From UBA5072 sp963822145 (GTDB lineage Bacteria > Bacteroidota > Bacteroidia > Bacteroidales > UBA10428): a DNA stretch of 64,000 nt. Below the pieces are notes generated by a model, which made no database searches, was not told the DNA's origin, and worked only from the letters and a program-made list of their open reading frames with translations. The DNA lies in assembly GCA_963822145.1 (NCBI GenBank), contig CAWGGG010000002.1:806001-870000 (forward strand), read 5' to 3'. This document shows, one piece after another, positions 34,016 through 43,986 of the stretch. Every line of letters starts with the position of its first letter. Position 1 is the stretch's first letter. The translations under genes and the position numbers were made by a program.

Positions 34016-34029
34016 AGCTTTCCCTCGTA

Positions 34030-34872
34030 TTACCGGTTCCCCAGCCAGAGCAGCCCGTCCATAATCATCCTGTCCTGGACTTCGTTACCAAAAGTAAAGG
34101 ATAGCTCTTTATTGGTCCCGCTTTCAAAATCAATATCATTGTGGCCCATATTGACATACAGCATCCGGTAATTCCGGTTTGTCCATGCCACAGGGTAATA
34201 ACCGCTATGCCAGATTTCATAGGGTTTTGGACCGGTACCGAGGGGGAAACTGGCCGGATCAATAGATAAAAGTATATTAATGTCGGGGTTGCCCCGCAAA
34301 TCCTTTTCCCAACTGTACCACTCATTGGGAGAAGCCTTGAATGTTTCAGGCAGACGGGCTGTGGCAGGATGACCGCGGTCTTCCACCCGCAATACGGCCG
34401 AGGTAGGCCGCCAGGTGTTGCCTTTGTAAGAGCCCGCTCCCAGGAACCGCTCATGGTACCAGACCCAATTCTGCGGAACATCGGAAGGGGTGAGGGCAAA
34501 ACCTGCAAAGTGAAAGCCCATCCAGGCACCGCCATTTTCCATATACTTTTCAAACGATTTACGCTGGTCGTTGGTTTCAGGCCGTGTGTCGAGGAATATC
34601 ACCACCTGGTATTCCGCCAGGAACTCAGTATTCAGGTTGTCCCAATGATTGGTGGAATCATAGGTGAAATGATTTTTTTTGGCGGTTTCAGCAAACCAGC
34701 GATTGGCTTCATGCACGAAACTGATATGTGCAGGGTCGCTTTTTGCTGAAAAAAAGGCTATAACGCGGAAAGATGCAGGATCAGATTGTCCACTGGCAGG
34801 AAATAAAAGACCAAAAAGTACGATGGCAGAAAACAACCATCCATGAAAAGCCTGTTTCACGCTCTTCAGCAT
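34030..34872 (-). CDS. ThuA domain protein
   Basis: The 280-residue exported protein has a ThuA-like (class I glutamine amidotransferase fold) domain: RVIAFFSAKSDPAH, YQVVIFLDTRPE, GGAWMGFHFAGFA, RVEDRGHPATARL and the C-terminal YVNMGHNDIDF. ThuA proteins are found with sugar-utilisation genes. It has a signal peptide. Its start overlaps the stop of the S9 peptidase gene upstream, so it is co-transcribed. Confidence 0.85.
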   Translation of the reverse strand: MLKSVKQAFHGWLFSAIVLFGLLFPASGQSDPASFRVIAFFSAKSDPAHISFVHEANRWFAETAKKNHFTYDSTNHWDNLNTEFLAEYQVVIFLDTRPETNDQRKSFEKYMENGGAWMGFHFAGFALTPSDVPQNWVWYHERFLGAGSYKGNTWRPTSAVLRVEDRGHPATARLPETFKASPNEWYSWEKDLRGNPDINILLSIDPASFPLGTGPKPYEIWHSGYYPVAWTNRNYRMLYVNMGHNDIDFESGTNKELSFTFGNEVQDRMIMDGLLWLGNR

Positions 34873-36812
34873 TATTGAAGTAAAAACTGCCTGATAAATT
34901 CGATGGTCGCGTAAAACTGGAAGTCGATATTATTCTTTTTCCTGAAACCATGCCCTTCATCTTTGGCCATCAGAAACCAAACCGTGCCTCCGTTTTGCTG
35001 GATCTTTTCCTTCATCTGGATCGATTCGGTATGGGGTACACGGGGGTCGTTCCCTCCCTGAACGATAAAAAGCGGCTTCCTGATCTTATCGGTATGGTTT
35101 ATCGGAGCTATAGTCTCAAAGAAGGCAGCCATGGCCGGATCTCTTTCATCACCATATTCCACCCGCCGCAAATCCCTGCGATAGGCTTCCGTGTTTTTCA
35201 TAAAGGTATTGAAGTTTGAGATGCCGACCACATCGAGCGAACAACGTATCCTGTCACTGTAAAGATAGGAAACAGCCAGGGTCATGTATCCGCCATAGCT
35301 GCCGCCTGTGATCATGATCCTGTCCTTATCCAGATCGGGTTGCTGTGCTATCCAGTCGATCAGTGCACCGATGTCTTTCACCGACTCTTCACGTTTCATC
35401 CCGTTATCGAGATCAACAAAGCTTTTACCGTAGCCGGAAGACCCCCTGACGTTGGGATAAATAATAGATACACCCAGTTCATTCAGGAAGTAATTTGATC
35501 GTCCGAGGAAAGTAGGAAAGGATTGTCCTTCGGGGCCCCCGTGGATGTTAATGATCACCGGACGCTTACCGGTAAACCGGGTAGAGGCCCTGTAAAGATA
35601 TCCTGAAATCAGCCTGTTGTCAAAAGACTTCCAGGTGATCAACTGTGGTTCCTGCAGTGTGGAGATATCCATACCCCCAAGCTCGCTATCGGTCCATCGG
35701 ATAAATTCACCGGTTGTCGTATTGTATTCATATACATCGGCCGATGCCTTGTAACTCATGAAAGTGATGCCCACTGATTCGGAGTCTCCCGACCATTTTA
35801 TCCTCGAAATGACACCCGCAGGAATACCAGGTAAGCTCTTATAACGGTTATTCGCGGTGGTTAACAGGTAAAGCCTGGATAATCCGTTTTCATTGGTGAC
35901 AAAGACCAGTTTTGATCCGTCCTCCGAAAGTTCAGCTCCTTCCACATCCCATGGAATATCGCTGGTAAGGATTGACATTTTCCGGGTAGCCAGGTCGAAA
36001 TAGGCCAGCTGGTTAAATTCACCTTCCTTATTGGTTGTCAGGTATACTCCTTTGCCGTCTTTTGAAAAGTAATGTCCACTGAAAGTACTCCGTTCGTCTT
36101 TTTCAGGGAGTAACCTGCTTCGGGCACCTGTGGAAACATCAACCAGGTAAAGCCGTGATTCATTCACCGAAATCCCCTCTTCTACCAGCAATTGTGAATC
36201 GTCGGGCGACCAGTCGACCACCCCCCAGCCACCGCCTGTATTTTCAACAAGTTTACGGTCAGAGGCTGGATCGAGCGGATTGAGCACATAAATATCCCTG
36301 TCCTGTCCGTTTCTTTTGGTAGAACCGTATGCGATCCTGTCACCTTTGTTGTTCCATACAATCCCGCCGTTCTGTGACCGCTTACCGTCGGTGAGCAAGG
36401 TTATCTTGTTATTCAGGATGTCATAACGGTAGATCTGGGAAAACTCATTTCCCCCGATGTCTTTGAGAAAAAGAAAGTATTCGCCCTTAACCGGTTCGAA
36501 AGTTGCGGAGTTAATCGGCTCATCGAAAAAAGTGACCTGTTTTCTGTCTCCACCGGGAAATTTCACATAATGAAGCTGGTTGCTGTTGCCAAACCTGGTG
36601 GCTATCAGCATCTCCTTTTTGACCGGATGCCAGTCGACCAGGGCGGCCGAACGCGATTCGGTATAATTCTTTACTTCGATCACATAACGCACCGGAATCG
36701 GCGGTATGCCTTCAACAACCAGGTTATCTGCAACCGTAATATAATCTTGCTGCGCATAGGATGCAGTGAAAAGGAACAGCAAACAGAACAACAATGAAAG
36801 TAGGTTTTTCAT
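34872..36812 (-). CDS. S9 family serine peptidase (prolyl oligopeptidase type)
   Basis: The 646-residue exported protein has a signal peptide, an N-terminal beta-propeller (about 40-380) and a C-terminal alpha/beta hydrolase. The nucleophile Ser is at about 505 (GGSYGGYM), Asp is in GGNDPRVPHTES and His is in DEGHGFRKK near the end. It is expected to cleave short peptides, often after proline, in the periplasm. It follows the MBL-fold gene closely (4 bp) and overlaps the ThuA gene, forming a three-gene unit on the minus strand. Confidence 0.9.
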   Translation of the reverse strand: MKNLLSLLFCLLFLFTASYAQQDYITVADNLVVEGIPPIPVRYVIEVKNYTESRSAALVDWHPVKKEMLIATRFGNSNQLHYVKFPGGDRKQVTFFDEPINSATFEPVKGEYFLFLKDIGGNEFSQIYRYDILNNKITLLTDGKRSQNGGIVWNNKGDRIAYGSTKRNGQDRDIYVLNPLDPASDRKLVENTGGGWGVVDWSPDDSQLLVEEGISVNESRLYLVDVSTGARSRLLPEKDERSTFSGHYFSKDGKGVYLTTNKEGEFNQLAYFDLATRKMSILTSDIPWDVEGAELSEDGSKLVFVTNENGLSRLYLLTTANNRYKSLPGIPAGVISRIKWSGDSESVGITFMSYKASADVYEYNTTTGEFIRWTDSELGGMDISTLQEPQLITWKSFDNRLISGYLYRASTRFTGKRPVIINIHGGPEGQSFPTFLGRSNYFLNELGVSIIYPNVRGSSGYGKSFVDLDNGMKREESVKDIGALIDWIAQQPDLDKDRIMITGGSYGGYMTLAVSYLYSDRIRCSLDVVGISNFNTFMKNTEAYRRDLRRVEYGDERDPAMAAFFETIAPINHTDKIRKPLFIVQGGNDPRVPHTESIQMKEKIQQNGGTVWFLMAKDEGHGFRKKNNIDFQFYATIEFIRQFLLQ

Positions 36813-36816
36813 GACA

Positions 36817-37728
36817 TTAAATATTTAAAACATCTCCGATATTAAATTCAAGAAATTGTTCTTTCCATTCGGACCTGAGCAATTCAATAGCTTTATCACC
36901 GGTACAATGGGAAGGCGCAATGGCTTTAACATCCAGTAATTTAAGGGTGTCGGATATTTTCTGAACCTGTTCTGCCGACTTATCTATCAAATGAAATCCT
37001 CCTGCCGCGAGATTGATATTCTTACCCGGATGCAGGGCCCTGGTTCTTTCTACAATTTCAATAATCCCCGGATGAGCACAACCTGTAAATAGAAAAACCT
37101 GGTTATGCTGAGCGATGATAACCGATTGTTCAAAGACAATGTTGTTTCCCAGTGATCCTTTCATTTCGCCTGTTGACCAGAGGAAATCCGTTATTTCCTG
37201 TGCCGCGGATACCGGCTTGATGGTAACCAGAGGGCCAGGATTTTTAATTTCAGGAATATCTGAAGCCGGAACATACAGGTCGGTTTGTGTGGTGATCTTA
37301 TCCATCATTACCTGGATTCCGCGGGTATGATCCCAGTGGTTGTGAGAAATGACAATCGCGGATAGCTTCGATAGATCAATACCCGCTGCCTGTAAGTTCT
37401 TCCAGAAGGTTTCGGGATTACCGCCAGTATCAAAAAGCACCGCCTTCTCGTCCTTTTCGATCCAGATAGCCAGACCCCATTCTTTCCTATAGCCGGATGC
37501 ACTGCCGGAATTGTTGTAGATCATCCTGACAAGAATGTCGTTTGGCGCAATACCGGTGGCAGCCATACTGTAATTCCTGAGCATGAATGCTCCGGCACTG
37601 AACAGTATTGACCTGATAAAGACACCTCTGTTTATGAGGATATCATTTGAATTGATTATTCCCTGTTTCATGATCAGGAATGTTTGCTTAAAGGTAGAAT
37701 TTTTTTTGGCAAAACAGGTTTGAACCAT
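36817..37728 (-). CDS. MBL-fold metallohydrolase, exported
   Basis: The 303-residue protein has the metallo-beta-lactamase HxHxDH motif (SHNHWDHTRG, about 133-142) and later metal-binding His residues (TGCAHPG, PSHCTGD), resembling the MBL proteins related to methanopterin or dihydropterin phosphate synthases. An N-terminal hydrophobic stretch (about 36-58) suggests export or anchoring. An alternative start is the ATG at 37671 (residue 20). It is the first gene of the unit with the S9 peptidase and ThuA. The substrate is unknown. Confidence 0.75.
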   Translation of the reverse strand: MVQTCFAKKNSTFKQTFLIMKQGIINSNDILINRGVFIRSILFSAGAFMLRNYSMAATGIAPNDILVRMIYNNSGSASGYRKEWGLAIWIEKDEKAVLFDTGGNPETFWKNLQAAGIDLSKLSAIVISHNHWDHTRGIQVMMDKITTQTDLYVPASDIPEIKNPGPLVTIKPVSAAQEITDFLWSTGEMKGSLGNNIVFEQSVIIAQHNQVFLFTGCAHPGIIEIVERTRALHPGKNINLAAGGFHLIDKSAEQVQKISDTLKLLDVKAIAPSHCTGDKAIELLRSEWKEQFLEFNIGDVLNI

Positions 37729-37835
37729 AGTCCTAAAAGCAAGATTTCAGGCATTTAGGTAACTAATTTTATATAAAATCGTTAAACCTAAAACAACTGG
37801 TTTAACGGCTGAACTGATATATTGGACCTAACATC

Positions 37836-39104
37836 ATGTTTCTATTTGCGAAGCGAACTGTTTTATTGCTGTGCATGCTTCAAATGGCAGTCCATCCCGC
37901 TTTAACGCAAAATTATTCAACGAGAGATAATTACACAGGCGATTGGGAGTCTCCTTCCACCTGGGATCCAATATGGGCAACACCTGAGACGGAAGATCCC
38001 GGGTATGATTTCACTATAAACGGGCATATTACTATAAATGGTTCTCTCGAGTTTTTTAAGAAACCCAGTAATGTGATAATTAATGATACACTTGTCATAC
38101 TTGGAGATTTATATCTATGTGTTTCAAGTAATTTAACAATAAACAGCCATGGAGTTCTCATTGTCAGGGGAGATTTCGTCTTCGAAACAAATACCCACAT
38201 AGAAATAAACAACTATATTGTCATCACCGGTTACATTTTTGGATATAACATTGGCAGTGGCAGTACATTTATCAGCAACACCAATCCAGCAAAGGTATTT
38301 GTCGGCGGGAATCTGATGCCGGCAACCATAACCAAGAATCGACCGGATTACCCGGCGCTCAACTGCGATTCACCAGTCACGATCCCCTATCCGAACACGG
38401 GTTGCGGTTACGGCAATATGGACGACTTTATCAATGATCCGCTGTATCCTTTCTTTCAATCAACGTGCGCCAATGTAAAAGTGACAAGCAACAGTCCAAT
38501 TTGCACAGGCAGCTCAATCAATCTAACGTCGACAGGTGGAATAAGCTACAGCTGGATTGGACCAAACGGTTTTACCAGCAGCGCACAAAACTTTTCGATA
38601 TCCGGTGCCACCGCTGAAATGTCAGGGGCTTATACCGTAACGGTAACAACTGAAAGCGGCTGCACAGTCCAGGCCACAGCGGATGTTGTTGTCAATGATC
38701 TGCCAGTAGTAAGTGCCGGAACTGATGTTACTATACCATACGGCACAAGTATAACACTTGATGCATCCGTTACAGGAACGGGGCCATTTGCTTACAACTG
38801 GTCTCCGTCAGCACAACTGGTAAATGCGTCAATGGAAGATCCGACAACTGTAATTCAGACATCAACGACAGTATTTGCATTGAATGCAACTTCTACAACA
38901 ACCTCCTGCTCCGGCAAGGATGAAGTAACCGTTACCATAAGCGGAGGTCCGTTAGGTTCATCTTCTACTGCCACTCCGGGAATAATTTGCAGTGGTGAGG
39001 AAGTACAATTGCACGCCTTGGCAAGTGGCGGGTCAGGCTCTTATACTTATAGCTGGACTTCCACACCTGCCGGATTTTCATCCACGATGCTGACCCAAAA
39101 GTGA
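37836..39104 (+). CDS. T9SS type B adhesin-like protein, N-terminal part (frameshifted)
   Basis: This frame has a signal peptide, a beta-helix-like N-terminal domain (about 40-200, repeated NG, VIN and LVILGDLYLC segments), then Ig/PKD-like repeats. It ends out of register: TDADPK and so on is replaced by TMLTQK before the stop at 39102-39104. The sequence continues in the frame at 39086, which needs one base more near 39085. Joined with the next segment the protein has about 766 residues. Confidence 0.7.
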   Translation: MFLFAKRTVLLLCMLQMAVHPALTQNYSTRDNYTGDWESPSTWDPIWATPETEDPGYDFTINGHITINGSLEFFKKPSNVIINDTLVILGDLYLCVSSNLTINSHGVLIVRGDFVFETNTHIEINNYIVITGYIFGYNIGSGSTFISNTNPAKVFVGGNLMPATITKNRPDYPALNCDSPVTIPYPNTGCGYGNMDDFINDPLYPFFQSTCANVKVTSNSPICTGSSINLTSTGGISYSWIGPNGFTSSAQNFSISGATAEMSGAYTVTVTTESGCTVQATADVVVNDLPVVSAGTDVTIPYGTSITLDASVTGTGPFAYNWSPSAQLVNASMEDPTTVIQTSTTVFALNATSTTTSCSGKDEVTVTISGGPLGSSSTATPGIICSGEEVQLHALASGGSGSYTYSWTSTPAGFSSTMLTQK

Positions 39105-40135
39105 ATCCTGTAGTGAATACAACCTATCATGTGACTGTTTTTGATGGATTTACATCAGTCACCTCGCAGGTTCCGGTTATTGTAAATGCCAGGCCTGCTA
39201 TCCCAACTGTTACCACCGATGGTCCAACAGTCTTCTGCGCCGGCGGAAGCGTAATGCTTACCTCAAGTGCAGGTTCAACCTACATTTGGTCAACAGGTGA
39301 AACCACACCGGGTATAAATGTTGTCACGTCAGGTAACTTTTATGTTCAGGTGACCAATGCAAGCGGATGCAAGAGTGCGGCATCCGCCTCGACGGAAATA
39401 ATCGTAAATCCATTGCCTGCGGTAGGCATAACCAGCAGCAACAGTGCCATGTGTGTGGATGATATGAGAACCCTGACAGGTTATCCTGCAGGGGTGACAT
39501 TTAGTTTAACTGAAGGTCAGGGCATCATAACAGAAAATATACTTACTGCAACCGGAATCGGCATTTTAAATCTGGTGTGCAGTTATACCGATGTATGTAC
39601 AAATGAAGCCACGCAATCAATTGTGGTGACTGAAAAACCTGTTGCCAATCCCGGACCTGATCAGGAACTGAGTGGTGTTTTTGAGACCCGGATGAATGCT
39701 TCATTATCCTCGCACGAAACAGGAGAATGGTCGCTGGTTTCTGGAACCGGCCTGATAAGTGATATCTATTCCCCCACAGCCAGCGTGACTGAATTATCAG
39801 TTGGTGAAAATATTTTTTTATGGAAAGTCGGGAATGGCAGTTGTGAGGTAACTGCAACTGTTAAAATTACAGCAAGCAATTTGTTCATTCCATCTGTAAT
39901 TACGCCAAATGGAGACGGTAAAAATGACTATTTCAGGATCAGTGAAAACCAGAATCAGGCAGAACTGATCATTTTCAACCGTTGGGGGATTGAAGAATTC
40001 TCCGATAGTCATTATTTAAACGATTGGGATGGGAAAAACAATCATGGGGAAGCACTCCCAAATGATACGTATTTCTATATCCTGATATTTGACAATGGGC
40101 TGGTAAAAAAGGGTTCTGTATTAATTTTAAGGTAA
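39086..40135 (+). CDS. T9SS type B adhesin-like protein, C-terminal part (frameshifted)
   Basis: This is the continuation of the upstream frame (DADPKVNPVVNTTYHVTVFD) with further Ig/PKD-like repeats. It ends with a gliding-motility-type C-terminal domain (CHU_C, T9SS type B): LFIPSVITPNGDGKNDYFRI, ELIIFNRWGIEEF and FYILIFDNGLVKKGSVLILR. The product is a surface protein carried by type IX secretion. It ends directly before the PorP/SprF gene (stop 40133-40135, ATG 40136). Confidence 0.8.
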   Translation, partial: DADPKVNPVVNTTYHVTVFDGFTSVTSQVPVIVNARPAIPTVTTDGPTVFCAGGSVMLTSSAGSTYIWSTGETTPGINVVTSGNFYVQVTNASGCKSAASASTEIIVNPLPAVGITSSNSAMCVDDMRTLTGYPAGVTFSLTEGQGIITENILTATGIGILNLVCSYTDVCTNEATQSIVVTEKPVANPGPDQELSGVFETRMNASLSSHETGEWSLVSGTGLISDIYSPTASVTELSVGENIFLWKVGNGSCEVTATVKITASNLFIPSVITPNGDGKNDYFRISENQNQAELIIFNRWGIEEFSDSHYLNDWDGKNNHGEALPNDTYFYILIFDNGLVKKGSVLILR

Positions 40136-41053
40136 ATGAACCGGTTTATTTTGATCTTGTCTGGATTCGTAATTCATGTACAGTTGATGGGACAAATGTT
40201 TCCGTTATCGGATCAGTATGTCAACAATCCGCTTGTCATCAATCCTGCCTATGCTGGTTGCGACGAGGCACTGAGTGCAACCATCTCCTACCGTAATCAA
40301 TGGGTAGGATTTACGGATGCCCCCAAGACCTCAATATTAAGTATTCATGCACCTTTGGGTAACGACAGGATTGGTTTGGGACTTAACATTGAAAATAACA
40401 GCATAGGCATTTACAAAGAAACCAGTTTCATCGGTAATTACGCCTACAGAAGGGAACTATACAACGGCAGAATAGCATTGGGTTTGGGCTTTGGGTTCAC
40501 CATATACCATAATGCCTGGAATGAGCTGGATGCGGCAGACGACGGTGATGTGATGCTTGCAAATAATCCTGAATCAGCAGTACTGCCCGCATTTAGCCTG
40601 GGTACATATTACTATACAAAAAAATACTTTATTGGCATTTCACTGCCCATGTTCTTAAGTCATGAACTGGATGAAAGCACGGGAAAGTATAAAATCAAGA
40701 ACGACTTCTCACAGTACAATTACTTTTTTACGGGAGGATATACATTGAACATCGCTTCACAGATCAATCTCCTTCCTTCTTTCTTAATTAAATATCACCC
40801 CAATAATGCTATCCAGATGGACTTTAATGCACAGGTCAATTTAAAAGAAAAGATAGGGGTGGGGATTGGCTACCGAAGCAACAAAATGATTGTATGTATG
40901 CTTCAGTGCAAATTGAATTACCAGCTCCGAATGTCCTATTCCTATGATACGGATTTGAGCCCTACCGGGAAATATAAAAATGGTTCGCATGAGATCCTTT
41001 TAAACTATATATTCAGATATGAACGTAAGATCGCAGGTCCAAGAGCATTTTAG
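40136..41053 (+). CDS. PorP/SprF family T9SS outer membrane protein
   Basis: The 305-residue protein has a signal peptide, then the family start QMFPLSDQYVNNPLVINPAY, AGCDEALSATISYRNQW and beta-barrel strands to a C-terminal aromatic strand. PorP/SprF proteins are outer membrane partners that hold type B sorted cargo at the cell surface. It follows its presumed cargo gene without a gap, a typical arrangement in Bacteroidota. Confidence 0.9.
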   Translation: MNRFILILSGFVIHVQLMGQMFPLSDQYVNNPLVINPAYAGCDEALSATISYRNQWVGFTDAPKTSILSIHAPLGNDRIGLGLNIENNSIGIYKETSFIGNYAYRRELYNGRIALGLGFGFTIYHNAWNELDAADDGDVMLANNPESAVLPAFSLGTYYYTKKYFIGISLPMFLSHELDESTGKYKIKNDFSQYNYFFTGGYTLNIASQINLLPSFLIKYHPNNAIQMDFNAQVNLKEKIGVGIGYRSNKMIVCMLQCKLNYQLRMSYSYDTDLSPTGKYKNGSHEILLNYIFRYERKIAGPRAF

Positions 41054-41065
41054 CAGACCATCTTA

Positions 41066-42970
41066 ATGATCAGATATTTTTTCATATTATTATTAACCTG
41101 TTGCATTCATACCGGATTATTTGGTCAGTCTGAACATTTTACGGTAAGGGTTGCCCCGTTTAGTACCCGGCTCAATGATGAATTTTCACCGGTATATTAT
41201 CAGGGAGGAATTGTTTTTTGTTCCAACCAAGCAGACAATACCCCAATTGGATATAGTGATGAACAAAACCGGCTTTATAAAATATTCTGCGTAACGAAAA
41301 TAACAAGTAATGGAGGAAAACAACCCAAAATACTGGCAAGGGAAATAACTACTGATGTCAATGACGGGCCGGCCACATTCAGTAAGGATGAACGAATTAT
41401 ATACTATTCAAGGAATAATTCAATTACAAAGTCACTCAGAAACATTGTTGATACATCCAACAAACTGGGAATCTATTCAGCTGAATTGGTTGACGGAATA
41501 TGGGCCGGAATCGAATCCTTTCCCTATAACAGTCCGAATTATTCATTAAGTATGCCGTCTCTTGCTCCGGACGGAGAAAGAATATATTTTTCCTCTGATA
41601 TGCCGGGTGGCAGCGGCGGAATGGATCTTTACTATTGTTTAAGAAGGAATAATAGTTGGGATCAGCCGGTTAATCTGGGGCCTGTTATCAATACACCCAA
41701 AAATGAATCATTTCCCTTTGCAGGCATGTACGGTAAGCTTTTTTTTACTTCAGACGGACATCCAGGTTATGGCGGTAAAGACATTTACTACACGCAGGAA
41801 ATAAATGGGGAATGGATCGTTCCGGTACACCTCGATTCGGCCATAAACACAGCAGCAGATGATTTTGGGATCGTGACGGATTCAACATTTAACCAGGGAT
41901 ACTTTTCAACCAACAGACGGGGAACTGATGATATTTTCAGTTTTAATGCAGCACCGATAGAATTTTCAGATTGCGACACCATAAATGAGAATAATTATTG
42001 CTTCACGTTCTATGACGAACGATATCAACTTATTGATACAATACAGGTAATTTATCATTGGGATTTTGGCGATGGTATTATACGTGACGGCTCAGAGGTT
42101 AAACATTGTTTCCCGGGTAAAGGCAGGTATATGGTCAGGCTCAGTATCATTGACCAGCTTACAGGTAAACAAATTGCGGAACAGACTGATTATGAGGTAG
42201 CGCTTGAAGATATAGAACAGGCTTATATTCATTCCAATAATGTTGGTTTGGTGGATCAACCGGTGACTTTTAATGGTGCAAAAAGTCACCTGGAAGGGTT
42301 CAGTATAACTGACTATATATGGGATTTCGGCGACGGCTTTAAACAAGGGCAGCCTGTTATGAGTAGTGCATTCAGGAAGAGCGGTGAATATACGGTCAAG
42401 TTGGGATTAATCGGTGCAAAAGACAGTGTGGGCAAGGTTCAAAAAACATGTGTCATGAAAAAAATCAGAATCTTTGATGATTTTGAGGAGATGGCATTTT
42501 CTAAAGAAAGAGAAGTAGAGGCAAAATATGAAGAAGCTGATACTTCGGCAAATAAAAAACTGCAGATCAGGATCTATTTTATGGATGATATATCGGAACA
42601 ACAAAAGGAAAAAATCCGGAATGCATTGTTGGAATCTGGTAAATCTGCCATTATATTTGATCGGTACGGAATTAAGCCATCTTCATTTTCATTCCTGGAT
42701 GGGGTTGCCCGTGTATTGAAAGAAGTACCTGAAGTCAGGCTTGAGATCACCCTTCATGCAACTGGAGAGAGGATACCGGCCAAAACTGTGCCAATAACGG
42801 AAATATGGGCTCAGGAACTGGCCTATTATTTTAAAAATCTTGGAGCCCGAATGAATGCATCGCAGTTCAAAGGCCTGGGATCATCCGATCCCATGCTCAA
42901 ACCAATGGCGACAAACGTCACCGAATCTGACGGGGTAATGTCGCTTATATTTATGAGAAACGCGAAATGA
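41066..42970 (+). CDS. PD40/PKD protein with degenerate OmpA-like C-terminus
   Basis: The 634-residue exported protein has PD40-type propeller blades (about 30-320, SPVYYQGGIVFCSNQ, YSRNN, GERIYFSSDMPGG and others), two PKD domains (YHWDFGDGIIRDGSE and YIWDFGDGF, about 330-470) and a C-terminal region that resembles OmpA (FLDGVARVLKEVPEVRLEIT) but lacks the TD and NxxLSxxRA peptidoglycan-binding residues. It belongs to the T9SS-associated cluster downstream of PorP/SprF. Its stop overlaps the next gene by 4 bp. Confidence 0.75.
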   Translation: MIRYFFILLLTCCIHTGLFGQSEHFTVRVAPFSTRLNDEFSPVYYQGGIVFCSNQADNTPIGYSDEQNRLYKIFCVTKITSNGGKQPKILAREITTDVNDGPATFSKDERIIYYSRNNSITKSLRNIVDTSNKLGIYSAELVDGIWAGIESFPYNSPNYSLSMPSLAPDGERIYFSSDMPGGSGGMDLYYCLRRNNSWDQPVNLGPVINTPKNESFPFAGMYGKLFFTSDGHPGYGGKDIYYTQEINGEWIVPVHLDSAINTAADDFGIVTDSTFNQGYFSTNRRGTDDIFSFNAAPIEFSDCDTINENNYCFTFYDERYQLIDTIQVIYHWDFGDGIIRDGSEVKHCFPGKGRYMVRLSIIDQLTGKQIAEQTDYEVALEDIEQAYIHSNNVGLVDQPVTFNGAKSHLEGFSITDYIWDFGDGFKQGQPVMSSAFRKSGEYTVKLGLIGAKDSVGKVQKTCVMKKIRIFDDFEEMAFSKEREVEAKYEEADTSANKKLQIRIYFMDDISEQQKEKIRNALLESGKSAIIFDRYGIKPSSFSFLDGVARVLKEVPEVRLEITLHATGERIPAKTVPITEIWAQELAYYFKNLGARMNASQFKGLGSSDPMLKPMATNVTESDGVMSLIFMRNAK

Positions 42971-43935
42971 TAAGATTGATTAGACATACCGGAATCTTAT
43001 TCATCATTCTAATAGCAGCCATACCTGCTTTTTCACAATCCGCTCCGGCCGTCGATGAAAATATTCCCTACCTGATTACTTTTGGAGGAAACTCAAGCAC
43101 AGCCTGGGGAGATGATGATTTCTGCCAGATATTCTTTTGCGTAATTCCTTTCTCACAAACCAAACCTGTATATATCCGGATTTATGATCCGGATACCGGT
43201 GGAGAACTCGATGAAGCAAAGGGAGATTTCAATTCAATCATAAGTTTTTCAGTTTATGCCGGCAAAGGTTGTTGGTCAGATACGGCAGCACAGAGCATTC
43301 ATCCGACAGGAAATTTCAGGAGTGGATATTTACTGTCAACAAAATCATTCGGGACAGATATAAAACATGATAAAAAGTGGTATAGTTTTGGACCTTTTAA
43401 TCCGCTGGAAGGCGAGTTTGTTGAAAAGCTCGGAGGCAGGGTATTCAAAATCATCGCCCAGGGAAAATCAGGGGATGACGGCAATATTTATAAGTACTTT
43501 TTGAGTACCAGTCAGACAGAAAATGTGCCAGTTGAAGGGGGTAATCTTTTCACCTATAAGTATCATTTCCGGCTATCTGATGATCAAAAGCACGTTTGTC
43601 AGATATATCCTTATGTTGATGACAAGACCATTTCCATTGAAGTTTCAAATTTTGACTGGGACAATGACGGTGTCATCCGCATATTCTCAGTGGCAAAAAA
43701 CGGCACACTTTGCAATGTTTCGGGAGAGGACAACTGGATAGTAAAGAAGTTTCCCATATTGTCAGAAGAGAAGAATTCCACCATTGAGATACAGTTTATA
43801 AAAAATCAGGTTGTCCAGGTAAAAAACAACAATGTTGTGATCGCAGTCAGGAACCAGTACGGGATCTCCTTGCCCTTTTATGTCGTTCCCATAGGAGGTG
43901 TTCCTGTATATTCCCCGAAAATAAGAATGAAATAA
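42967..43935 (+). CDS. Exported protein of unknown function in T9SS cluster
   Basis: The 322-residue protein has a signal peptide (cut near AFSQS). The rest is beta-rich with many Asp/Gly turns (RIYDPDTGGELDEAKGD), suggestive of a beta-sandwich domain, but no family is recognised. It is translationally coupled to the PD40/PKD gene (ATGA overlap) and 51 bp upstream of the phosphatase gene, so it belongs to the same operon. Confidence 0.65.
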   Translation: MIRLIRHTGILFIILIAAIPAFSQSAPAVDENIPYLITFGGNSSTAWGDDDFCQIFFCVIPFSQTKPVYIRIYDPDTGGELDEAKGDFNSIISFSVYAGKGCWSDTAAQSIHPTGNFRSGYLLSTKSFGTDIKHDKKWYSFGPFNPLEGEFVEKLGGRVFKIIAQGKSGDDGNIYKYFLSTSQTENVPVEGGNLFTYKYHFRLSDDQKHVCQIYPYVDDKTISIEVSNFDWDNDGVIRIFSVAKNGTLCNVSGEDNWIVKKFPILSEEKNSTIEIQFIKNQVVQVKNNNVVIAVRNQYGISLPFYVVPIGGVPVYSPKIRMK

Positions 43936-43986
43936 TAGGTCAATAAACATCGTGATAGTACCTTTATAAAAACCCTTAGGACACGC

